Source: Saprospiraceae bacterium
GTDB lineage: Bacteria > Bacteroidota > Bacteroidia > Chitinophagales > Saprospiraceae
Direction: 5' to 3'
Assembly (NCBI GenBank): GCA_015494245.1
Contig: WGBN01000032.1
Location: forward strand, 1-5,037
DNA length: 5,037 nt
This document shows positions 1 through 5,037 of this stretch, piece by piece. Position numbers and translations under genes: made by a program. The stretch's first letter is position 1, and every line of letters starts with the position of its first letter. The notes under the pieces were generated by a model that saw nothing but the letters and a program-made list of their open reading frames with translations, searched no databases and was not told the DNA's origin.

Positions 1-6
1 CCCAAA

Positions 7-40
7 GGGAGGCGGGCGGGCACCCCTTTAGGGGCGGGGG
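7..40 (+). other. G-tract cluster with a bistable hairpin
   Basis: Five runs of three or more G lie at 7-9, 14-16, 18-20, 31-34 and 36-40. The CCCC at 23-26 can pair with GGGG at 31-34 (loop TTTA), or CACCCC at 21-26 can pair with GGGGTG at 37-42. A G-quadruplex or the tail of an upstream transcript's terminator are both possible. No T-run follows the hairpin directly, so I do not call it a terminator. The window begins too close to tell what lies upstream. Confidence 0.3.
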
Positions 41-60
41 TGCGAGAGGCCTTGATTTTT

Positions 61-96
61 AATGGTATAGCCTGCCCAAAAACTTAAGGTACCATT
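61..96. repeat. 7-bp inverted repeat upstream of porP
   Basis: AATGGTA at 61-67 and TACCATT at 90-96 are perfect inverted copies separated by 22 bases. They sit just upstream of the proposed porP -7 element and the right arm would overlap the region where a -33 contact is expected, so an operator is conceivable. A repeat of this size is expected about once by chance in the non-coding DNA of this window, so the functional reading is weak. Confidence 0.25.
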
Positions 97-110
97 GATA
101 CAAAAATCCG

Positions 111-118
111 TACATTTG
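111..118 (+). promoter_or_regulatory. Bacteroidota -7 element for porP
   Basis: TACATTTG matches the Bacteroidota consensus TAnnTTTG at every fixed position. Transcription would start about 4-6 bases downstream, at or next to the porP ATG at 124, which predicts a leaderless or nearly leaderless mRNA. No good -33 TTG lies at the usual spacing: the nearest, at 95-97, leaves only 13 bases instead of about 19. The call therefore rests on the -7 element alone. Confidence 0.5.
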
Positions 119-123
119 TAAAC

Positions 124-1098
124 ATGAGGCATCTCTTTACACTTTTCATGCTCTGTGTCGGGCTTTTGTTGCTACCGCTTTCTGCCGGTGCTCAGCAGCA
201 GGCGCAGTACAGCATGTACGCCTCGAATCCCCTTTTGTTCAATCCCGCTTCGGCCGGCATGACGGATGCCTTTTTACTGGATACCCGCTTGCGCAAGCAA
301 TGGACGGGTGGCTTGCCCGGCGCACCTGAGGAGCGTTGGGTCTCTGCCCAGATGCCTGTATATATGTTGCGCAGTGGCCTGGGCATCAGCCTGGAGCAGC
401 AGCTGATAGCTGCCGAAGAATGGCTGAACCTCCACCTGGCCTACAACTTTCAGGGAGCATTCCGGAACAGCCGCTGGGCCTTGGGCGCCAATATCGGCTG
501 GCAGCAGCAGGGCATACGCGGTGAGATGCTGCGCACGCCCGGCGGCATTTATGAAGGTTCCACTATACAGCACAACGACAGTCGCCTCTTCGAAAACAAT
601 TGGCAACAGGCCTGGTTGACGGCCGGCCTGGGCGCCTTTTGGCAAAGCGAACAATGGGAAGCGGGGCTTTCCGTACAGGGCATTTCTTTGGGGGCTTTCG
701 CCAAACAAAACCCGCCGATCGCTTTGAAGCCCCACTACTACCTGTACTCCGCCTACCGCTCGGAATGGGGCTCGGCCTGGCTGTGGCAACCTTCGCTGCT
801 GCTGAAAAGCGACCTGGTTTCCTGGCAACTCGACCTCTCCTCCGTTTGGGAGTGGAACGGCAATATTTCAGGGGGGCTGGCGTTAAGAGGTTACGATCGT
901 TTGAGCTTGGATGCCCTGGTGCTATCGGTGGGCTACCGCCTTAGCGAACAATGGCGCCTGGCTTATTCCTATGATTGGACGCTTTCAACTTTGCGCAGGG
1001 TGAGCGACGGCTCACATGAATTTTGGCTGCAATACACTTTTGGCACAGTCCCGGGAAAGGGAAAACTGCCCCCCATTATCTACAATCCGCGCTTCTAA
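124..1098 (+). CDS. porP: PorP/SprF family type IX secretion outer-membrane protein
   Basis: This 324-residue protein belongs to the PorP/SprF family of outer-membrane beta-barrel proteins. Family members work with the T9SS, help surface delivery or attachment of secreted proteins, and in P. gingivalis PorP associates with the PorK/PorN ring. Residues 1-23 form a signal peptide (hydrophobic core, likely cut at AGA|Q). The mature N terminus has the family hallmark QYSMYASNPLLFNPASAG (28-45). The C terminus shows the family ending, GSHEFWLQYTFG (296-307) followed by a final YNPRF, and alternating aromatic/polar strands typical of a barrel lie between. The ATG start gives a complete signal peptide. 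It is Trp-rich (18) and Lys-poor (6). Its place before gldK matches the porPKLMN order. Bacteroidota genomes usually hold many PorP/SprF paralogues, so orthology to porP itself is inferred from position only. Confidence 0.9.
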   Translation: MRHLFTLFMLCVGLLLLPLSAGAQQQAQYSMYASNPLLFNPASAGMTDAFLLDTRLRKQWTGGLPGAPEERWVSAQMPVYMLRSGLGISLEQQLIAAEEWLNLHLAYNFQGAFRNSRWALGANIGWQQQGIRGEMLRTPGGIYEGSTIQHNDSRLFENNWQQAWLTAGLGAFWQSEQWEAGLSVQGISLGAFAKQNPPIALKPHYYLYSAYRSEWGSAWLWQPSLLLKSDLVSWQLDLSSVWEWNGNISGGLALRGYDRLSLDALVLSVGYRLSEQWRLAYSYDWTLSTLRRVSDGSHEFWLQYTFGTVPGKGKLPPIIYNPRF

Positions 1099-1177
1099 AG
1101 ATTCCGTCTGAGAAGTTTCGTATGAGCGCGGAAGAGGCAGCTCGCCTTCCAAAGACGATGGCGTGGACATGAAAAAG

Positions 1178-1207
1178 TTGATTTTTCTTTGAAAAATGCT
1201 AACTTTG
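1178..1207 (+). promoter_or_regulatory. Promoter for gldK (TTG-N19-TAACTTTG)
   Basis: TTG at 1178-1180 (-33) and TAACTTTG at 1200-1207 (-7) are separated by 19 bases and match the Bacteroidota sigma-ABfr-type consensus TTG / TAnnTTTG at all fixed positions. It is the only complete promoter match I found in the window. The predicted start near 1211-1213 lies in the porP-gldK gap, so gldK can be transcribed independently of porP. Confidence 0.65.
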
Positions 1208-1210
1208 CCC

Positions 1211-1398
1211 CGCTTAAGTGTTAAATTTGCCGCCTGTCAGGCAAAAGTGAAAGATTGTAAGGTTGAAATTTGACCGTTGGGAATTTTTGTCCTATATTTA
1301 CGGTCAGTTTTATATTCCGGCTGTCGGTTCGTTGAAAATCGGCTCCGGAGAACTTGGTAAGGCTCTCTATTTTTTTGAAGAAAAACTCGGGTGAAAAC
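1211..1398 (+). other. Predicted long 5' leader of gldK
   Basis: If transcription starts at the promoter ending at 1207, about 187 bases precede the gldK ATG. I find no convincing coding sequence here. The stretch contains a small hairpin (TTTGCC 1226-1231 with GGCAAA 1240-1245, loop 8), the inverted repeat 1271-1306, and an A/T stem just before the start (TTTTT 1372-1376, loop GAAG, AAAAA 1381-1385). TATATTTA at 1293-1300, with TTTG at 1269-1272 20 bases upstream, could be a second, weaker promoter. I recognise no known riboswitch. The earlier part of the gap, 1099-1177, has only an imperfect hairpin (GGAA 1130-1133 with TTCC 1147-1150, inner GGC/GCC) without a T-run. Confidence 0.4.
1271..1306. 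repeat. 7-bp inverted repeat in the gldK leader
   Basis: TGACCGT at 1271-1277 and ACGGTCA at 1300-1306 are perfect inverted copies with a 22-base spacer, the same arm and spacer lengths as the repeat at 61-96 but a different sequence. It brackets the weak second promoter candidate (TTTG 1269-1272, TATATTTA 1293-1300). It could be an operator or an RNA stem. Chance is a realistic alternative. Confidence 0.25.
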
Positions 1399-2640
1399 AT
1401 GAAACTACAGCTCAAAACCGTTTTCGCGTTATTGGTTCTCACGACCTTTCTCGCGGCCTGTGGCTCTCGTCAGTCAGGTCAACTTACAGGCGTTTTAGAC
1501 CGCCCCACCTGGAAAGGCATCAACCCTTATGGCATGGTTTACGTCAAGTCGGGTACCTTAATTGTAGGTACGGGCGACGAAGACATTTCCCACACCATGT
1601 ATCAGCGCCCCAAATCCATATCCATTACGGGTTTCTATATGGATGATACGGAAATCACCAACAATGAATACCGCCAGTTTGTGTATTGGGTGCGCGATTC
1701 TCTGGCTCATGCCTATTTGGATCACTTTATTGAAGATGAAGCCACCGGCGACGAGTTCATAGACTGGGATCAGGATATTGACTGGGAAGATGAGACCCTT
1801 GAGGATCTCTTCTATCAGGGACGCGACCGCTTTGCCGGTAAGCGCGAGTTGAATGTCAGCAAACTGGTTTACGAATACGAGTGGTACGATTGGAAAGCCG
1901 CTGCTAACGACCGCGGCAAGTCTCACCGCCAGAGCTTCATCAAGCGCAAGAAAATCAACATCTATCCGGATACTCTTTGCTGGATACGCGATTTCTCCTA
2001 CTCTTACAACGAGCCGATGACGCGTAACTACTTCTGGCACCCGGCCTTCGATGATTATCCCGTAGTAGGTGTCAATTGGCACATGGCCAATGCTTTCTGC
2101 TACTGGCGTACCAAACTGTGGAACGCCTATGAGGCCAATGGCGTAAACACAGAAGACTTCCGCCTGCCTTTTGAGCATGAGTGGGAATATGCCGCTCGCG
2201 GTGGCCATGAGAACGCGCCCTATCCTTGGGGAGCCTACTACCTGCGCAATGCAAAGGGGTGCCTGCTGGCCAACTTCAAACCCGGCCGTGGCAACTATCC
2301 CGAAGATGGCGGTCTCTATACCGTTAAAGCAGATGCCTATTTCCCCAACGACTATGGTCTGTACAATATGGCGGGCAACGTGGCTGAGTGGACCGTTACG
2401 GCCTTCCATTCCAATGCTTATTCTTTCTATCACGACCTCAACCCCGACTATCGCTATGATACCAAAGAAGAGGACCCGGATGCGTATCGCCTGAAGGTTA
2501 TCCGCGGAGGCTCCTGGAAAGATGTGGGCTACTTCCTGCAGACCAGCAGCCGCGCTTACGAGTATGAAGATACCACCAAGTCGTACATCGGATTCCGCTG
2601 TGCACTGACTTTCCTGGGTCGTTCTATCAACGACTTCTAA
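1399..2640 (+). CDS. gldK: Gliding motility / T9SS lipoprotein GldK (PorK)
   Basis: GldK/PorK is an outer-membrane lipoprotein that forms the periplasmic T9SS ring with GldN/PorN and is contacted by GldM. The ATG at 1399 is chosen over an in-frame TTG at 1354 because it yields a clean lipoprotein signal (413 residues) with lipobox LAAC and lipidated Cys21. The rest is an FGE-sulfatase/SUMF1-like fold: GMVYVKSGTLIVG (45-57), FYMDDTEITNNEY (79-91), YPVVGVNWHMANAFCYW (220-236), FRLPFEHEWEYAARGG (254-269), NDYGLYNMAGNVAEWT (317-332), IRGGSW (368-373) and GFRC (398-401). The two catalytic cysteines of true formylglycine-generating enzymes are absent (Asp375 and Leu380 by eye alignment), so a structural role is expected. 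An acidic stretch at 112-136 and a basic patch at 174-185 lie in the GldK-type insert. No Shine-Dalgarno is seen. The gene is followed at once by a strong hairpin. Confidence 0.95.
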   Translation: MKLQLKTVFALLVLTTFLAACGSRQSGQLTGVLDRPTWKGINPYGMVYVKSGTLIVGTGDEDISHTMYQRPKSISITGFYMDDTEITNNEYRQFVYWVRDSLAHAYLDHFIEDEATGDEFIDWDQDIDWEDETLEDLFYQGRDRFAGKRELNVSKLVYEYEWYDWKAAANDRGKSHRQSFIKRKKINIYPDTLCWIRDFSYSYNEPMTRNYFWHPAFDDYPVVGVNWHMANAFCYWRTKLWNAYEANGVNTEDFRLPFEHEWEYAARGGHENAPYPWGAYYLRNAKGCLLANFKPGRGNYPEDGGLYTVKADAYFPNDYGLYNMAGNVAEWTVTAFHSNAYSFYHDLNPDYRYDTKEEDPDAYRLKVIRGGSWKDVGYFLQTSSRAYEYEDTTKSYIGFRCALTFLGRSINDF

Positions 2641-2645
2641 ATCTT

Positions 2646-2682
2646 AAAAAGTTGCGGGCGCTTTTGGCGCCCGCAACTTTTT
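2646..2682. terminator. Strong intrinsic terminator after gldK
   Basis: The arms 2646-2661 (AAAAAGTTGCGGGCGC) and 2667-2682 are perfect 16-bp complements around the 5-base loop TTTTG. The GC-rich stem sits on an A-tract and T-tract, so it could act in both directions. A further T5 follows at 2687-2691. It begins 5 bases after the gldK stop. It should separate gldK from gldL, fully or partly, or protect the gldK message 3' end. Confidence 0.85.
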
Positions 2683-2687
2683 CCCCT

Positions 2688-2764
2688 TTTTCCCGGTCCT
2701 GGCTGTTACTTTTTGTCCTTTGGGCATTATGGTAGTGGATTTCCCGCAAGGGAAGTCGGGAAAA
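2688..2764 (+). ncRNA. Candidate structured RNA in the gldL upstream region
   Basis: TTTTCCCG (2688-2695) is perfectly complementary to CGGGAAAA (2757-2764), enclosing about 60 bases. Inside, 2739-2745 and 2750-2756 form a 7-bp stem (one U-G pair) capped by the GNRA tetraloop GCAA (2746-2749). A small GTCC/GGGC stem (2715-2725) may add a third arm. I do not recognise a known family. It could be a cis-acting leader or a second termination or processing hairpin. The pairing is seen by eye only, with no folding energy. Confidence 0.3.
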
Positions 2765-2779
2765 GCAACAAACTTTACT

Positions 2780-2788
2780 AACCTAAAA
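2780..2788 (+). promoter_or_regulatory. AACCTAAAA element before gldL
   Basis: AACCTAAAA ends 11 bases before the gldL ATG, and the same 9-mer ends 10 bases before the gldM ATG. No Shine-Dalgarno is present at either gene. A shared translation-enhancing, A-rich element is a plausible reading, since Bacteroidota initiate largely without Shine-Dalgarno pairing. The role is inferred. Confidence 0.35.
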
Positions 2789-2799
2789 CAAACTGAACA

Positions 2800-3384
2800 A
2801 TGAGTTTTTTGCATTCAAAGACTTTCAAGTACATTAAGAACCTCATTATCGGTCTTGGTGCTTCTGTAGTACTTCTCGGTGCTCTCTTTAAACTGGAGAG
2901 TTTGCCCGGAGCAAGTATCATGCTTACTATCGGCTTGTGTACAGAGGCTTTCATCTTCTTGTTCCTCGGCCTCGTAGGCCCTGAAAAGGATTACTACTGG
3001 GAGAAGTTGTTCCCCGGCCTGGATGATTACGATGCTCCCATGCAGCCCTTGACGGTAGGTGGCGCATCTCCTGTCGGAAAAGCCCTGGACGGAGAAGTTG
3101 TGGAGAAGCAATTGGGCGGCATGTTGACGGAGTTGCAAAATGTATCCAAAAACCTCTCGGCTTTGAAGGCTCTGCAGGAAGTGGATTTCTCCGGTACCAG
3201 TGAGCAAATCAAAACCATGAGCAACTTCTACACCAAGTTGAACGAAGCCATGGCTGATTTGGGAGACTCCGTAGAAGATGCCAAAGCCTTCAGAGAGCAG
3301 CTCGCAGGTTTGAACAAAAACCTCAGCTCCCTGAATTCCGTATATGGCAATGTGCTGAACGCAATGGCCAGCATTCGTGGATAA
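2800..3384 (+). CDS. gldL: T9SS / gliding motor protein GldL (PorL)
   Basis: GldL is an inner-membrane protein that assembles as a pentamer around the GldM transmembrane helices and forms the proton-driven motor powering secretion and gliding. The 194-residue product has two membrane helices, about 12-30 and 38-60, with the conserved ALFK (28-31) and MLTIGLCTEAFIF (41-53). Glu49 in helix 2 corresponds to the essential intramembrane Glu49 of Flavobacterium johnsoniae GldL, and Lys31 to its Lys27. A cytoplasmic helical tail follows, ending in the family-like LAGLNKNLSSLNSVYGNVLNAM (168-189). That tail is shorter than in P. gingivalis PorL. Tyr13 and His30 of F. johnsoniae appear replaced (Ile17, about Ser34). 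The start lacks a Shine-Dalgarno but agrees with family N termini. gldM follows after 53 bases without a terminator, so the two are probably cotranscribed. Confidence 0.95.
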   Translation: MSFLHSKTFKYIKNLIIGLGASVVLLGALFKLESLPGASIMLTIGLCTEAFIFLFLGLVGPEKDYYWEKLFPGLDDYDAPMQPLTVGGASPVGKALDGEVVEKQLGGMLTELQNVSKNLSALKALQEVDFSGTSEQIKTMSNFYTKLNEAMADLGDSVEDAKAFREQLAGLNKNLSSLNSVYGNVLNAMASIRG

Positions 3385-3418
3385 GCAGGCGCTCTTTCCG
3401 TTGCGACCTGATTTCGTA

Positions 3419-3427
3419 AACCTAAAA
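3419..3427 (+). promoter_or_regulatory. AACCTAAAA element before gldM
   Basis: This is the second copy of the 9-mer found before gldL, 10 bases from the gldM ATG at 3438. The 53-base gldL-gldM gap otherwise shows no promoter match and no terminator. Confidence 0.35.
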
Positions 3428-3437
3428 ATCCATTGCC

Positions 3438-5003
3438 ATGTCAATACCTAAGGAACCGCGGCAGTTGATGATCAACCTGATGTATCTGGTGCTGACGGCC
3501 CTGCTGGCCCTCAACGTCTCTGCTGAGGTGATGAATGCCTTTTTCTCTCTCGATAAGGGCATCAAAGAGTCCGGCAAGATCGTGGATACCAGTAATACTC
3601 GACTGCTTAAAGCCATTCAAAAACAAGCAAAGGCTTACCCTTCTGAAGAAAATAAGGATTTCCAAAGTCGTGCTGAAGCCGTACAACAACTGACTACAGA
3701 TTTTGTCCAATATGTGGAAGACCTTCGTGAGGAGTTGTTTAATGCTGCCGGCGGGCCCAACCCGGACCATCCCGAATGGCCTAAGCGCAAAAAGGACAAA
3801 GACGTTACTACCCGCTTGTTGGTTTTGGGAAGCCCTGAAACTCCGGAAGATGACGGTAAAGGCTTTGAGCTGGAGCAAAGAATCAAAGAGACCCGTCAAA
3901 AGTTGATTGAGTTGGTGGACAGCGATCCCAATGTAGTGAAAAGCATCTCTTTGGATATCGAAGATTGGAAAAAGCTGAGCAAAGACAAGAAAAGTTGGGC
4001 GGATTTTAAATTCCGTCAGATGCCTGTGGCTGCAGTTTTTCCCATGCTTTCCAAAATCCAGAGCGATGCCAAGGCTTCAGCTGCAACTGCTTTGAACTAT
4101 CTGTTTGAGAAGGTCAAAGGAGAAGATATCGTGTTTGACTTGTTTGAGCCGGTTGTGTCTGCCAAGAAATCCTATGTCATCAAAGGAGAGGATTTTGAAG
4201 CTGATATCTTCCTCGGCGCTTATTCTTCACAGACCGATGACAACACCAAAGTGTATGTCAATGGTCAGCAACTGAAGATGGAAGATGGCAAGGCCTCTTA
4301 CAAGGCCCGCGCCAGCAGCCTGGGAACGAAGAAACTGGATGTGAAGATCACGGTAACCAACCCGCTGAACAACGAAACCAAAGAATATACCAGCACCTAC
4401 GAGTACGAAGTAGGCGAGCGCTCCGTGGCTGTTTCTGCCGATAAGATGAATGTCTTCTACATCGGTGTGGACAACCCGATTTCGGTTTCTGCTGCCGGTA
4501 TTCCTACCAGCAAACTGAAAGTTTCTGTCAGCGGTGGTGGTGGTACCATCAAAAAGATCAACAACACCCAGTACATCGTGAAAGTGAAGCAGCCCGGTGG
4601 CCAGGAGCCCAACTGCTTTGTCAAAGTCAGTGGTGCAGGCATGAATGCCAAAAAAGGCTTCCGCGTGAAGCGCATTCCCGACCCCGTGGCTCGCCTCGGC
4701 AACAAGGAAGATGGCACCCTGGCAGCAGGTACTTTCAAAGCGCAAAAGGGCCTGATCGCCTGGTTGGACAACTTCGACTTCGATGCCAAATGCCAGATTC
4801 AGGGCTTCCGCCTCGTGCGCGTCCCTAAACGTGCAGACGCCATCGAAGTCCTGAACTCCGGTGGAGGATATAAATCCCGTGCTCAAAGCCTTGTCAAGCA
4901 GGCTAAGCCCGGCGATACCTACTACTTCATGGACGTAAAAGCCCGCTGCCCGGGCGACACCTCGGGCCGTAAGATCAACTCTTTGGTCTTTAAGATCAAG
5001 TAG
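3438..5003 (+). CDS. gldM: T9SS / gliding motor protein GldM (PorM)
   Basis: GldM is the rotor/transmission partner of GldL: a single N-terminal membrane helix inside the GldL pentamer and a long periplasmic dimer reaching the GldK-GldN ring. The 521-residue product, close to the usual length, starts with the family signature PRQLMINLMYLVLTALLALN (7-26). Arg8 and Tyr16 correspond to Arg9 and Tyr17 of F. johnsoniae GldM, which are implicated in proton coupling with GldL. By comparison with known GldM/PorM structures, residues about 30-225 form the helical D1 domain, 230-326 D2, 328-411 D3 and 412-521 D4, the beta-rich domains. Domain borders are estimates by eye. Cys393, Cys452 and Cys504 are the only cysteines, and the last two share D4. 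The gene ends 34 bases before the window edge, and gldN is expected next. Confidence 0.95.
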   Translation: MSIPKEPRQLMINLMYLVLTALLALNVSAEVMNAFFSLDKGIKESGKIVDTSNTRLLKAIQKQAKAYPSEENKDFQSRAEAVQQLTTDFVQYVEDLREELFNAAGGPNPDHPEWPKRKKDKDVTTRLLVLGSPETPEDDGKGFELEQRIKETRQKLIELVDSDPNVVKSISLDIEDWKKLSKDKKSWADFKFRQMPVAAVFPMLSKIQSDAKASAATALNYLFEKVKGEDIVFDLFEPVVSAKKSYVIKGEDFEADIFLGAYSSQTDDNTKVYVNGQQLKMEDGKASYKARASSLGTKKLDVKITVTNPLNNETKEYTSTYEYEVGERSVAVSADKMNVFYIGVDNPISVSAAGIPTSKLKVSVSGGGGTIKKINNTQYIVKVKQPGGQEPNCFVKVSGAGMNAKKGFRVKRIPDPVARLGNKEDGTLAAGTFKAQKGLIAWLDNFDFDAKCQIQGFRLVRVPKRADAIEVLNSGGGYKSRAQSLVKQAKPGDTYYFMDVKARCPGDTSGRKINSLVFKIK

Positions 5004-5037
5004 GCTTAACTGCAATCGAGCCGCCGGATAATAGAAG

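Noticed and set aside
274..828. Antisense open frame opposite porP
   Set aside because: Low-complexity shadow of the GC-rich porP codons, with no promoter or family match.
1130..1150. Terminator after porP
   Set aside because: The hairpin is short and imperfect and no T-run follows.
1354..1398. TTG start extending GldK by 15 residues
   Set aside because: The extension puts charged residues before the lipoprotein signal; the ATG at 1399 gives a standard signal with lipobox LAAC at residues 18-21.
1221..1442. Small minus-strand open frame across the gldK leader
   Set aside because: It overlaps the gldK signal peptide codons, has no recognisable motif and no clear promoter; chance is likely.
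1558..2433. Long antisense open frame (291 codons) within gldK
   Set aside because: It lies wholly opposite a well-supported gene, resembles no family and is explained by codon bias of the sense strand.
2707..2715. TA-CTT-TTTG as a gldL promoter
   Set aside because: The gap is three bases instead of two and no TTG lies at -33 spacing.
4227..5015. Long antisense open frame (262 codons) opposite gldM
   Set aside because: No recognisable motifs; it shadows the conserved D2-D4 coding sequence.
1..5037. CRISPR arrays, tRNA genes, insertion sequences or a novel defence system
   Set aside because: No spaced direct repeats, cloverleaf, transposase or terminal repeats were seen; the window is filled by T9SS core genes.

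Overview
The window reads as a chromosomal segment of a Bacteroidota bacterium carrying the core of the type IX secretion system (T9SS) and gliding-motility machinery. Four genes, all on the + strand, are recognisable from their proteins: a PorP/SprF-family outer-membrane protein (124-1098), the lipoprotein GldK/PorK (1399-2640), the inner-membrane motor stator GldL/PorL (2800-3384) and its partner GldM/PorM (3438-5003). The order porP-K-L-M is that of the porPKLMN cluster of Porphyromonas gingivalis. A gldN/porN gene would be expected just after the right edge but is not in the window. The phylum call rests on the T9SS genes, on TAnnTTTG-type promoter elements and on the lack of Shine-Dalgarno sequences. 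The balanced base composition and protein style would fit a Saprospiria/Lewinella-like lineage, but that is only an impression.

Layout: 1-123 is a non-coding upstream region with a G-tract cluster, an inverted repeat and a -7 type element only 5 bases before porP. After porP come 300 non-coding bases (1099-1398). They hold the best promoter of the window (TTG-N19-TAACTTTG, 1178-1207), giving gldK a predicted leader of nearly 190 bases with inverted repeats. Five bases after gldK stands a perfect 16-bp hairpin (2646-2682) that looks like an intrinsic terminator. It is followed by a second potentially structured stretch (2688-2764) before gldL. gldL and gldM lie close together (53 bases) and share the 9-mer AACCTAAAA at nearly the same distance before their start codons.

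How they work together (established for the families): GldL and GldM form the proton-driven inner-membrane motor. GldM reaches across the periplasm to a ring of GldK and GldN at the outer membrane, which couples to the SprA translocon and to PorP/SprF-type proteins. The genes are ordinary T9SS components and I see no undescribed system. The points most worth checking are the transcriptional punctuation (a strong terminator inside a cluster usually treated as one operon, with a possible structured RNA before gldL) and some residue-level departures in GldK, GldL and GldM.
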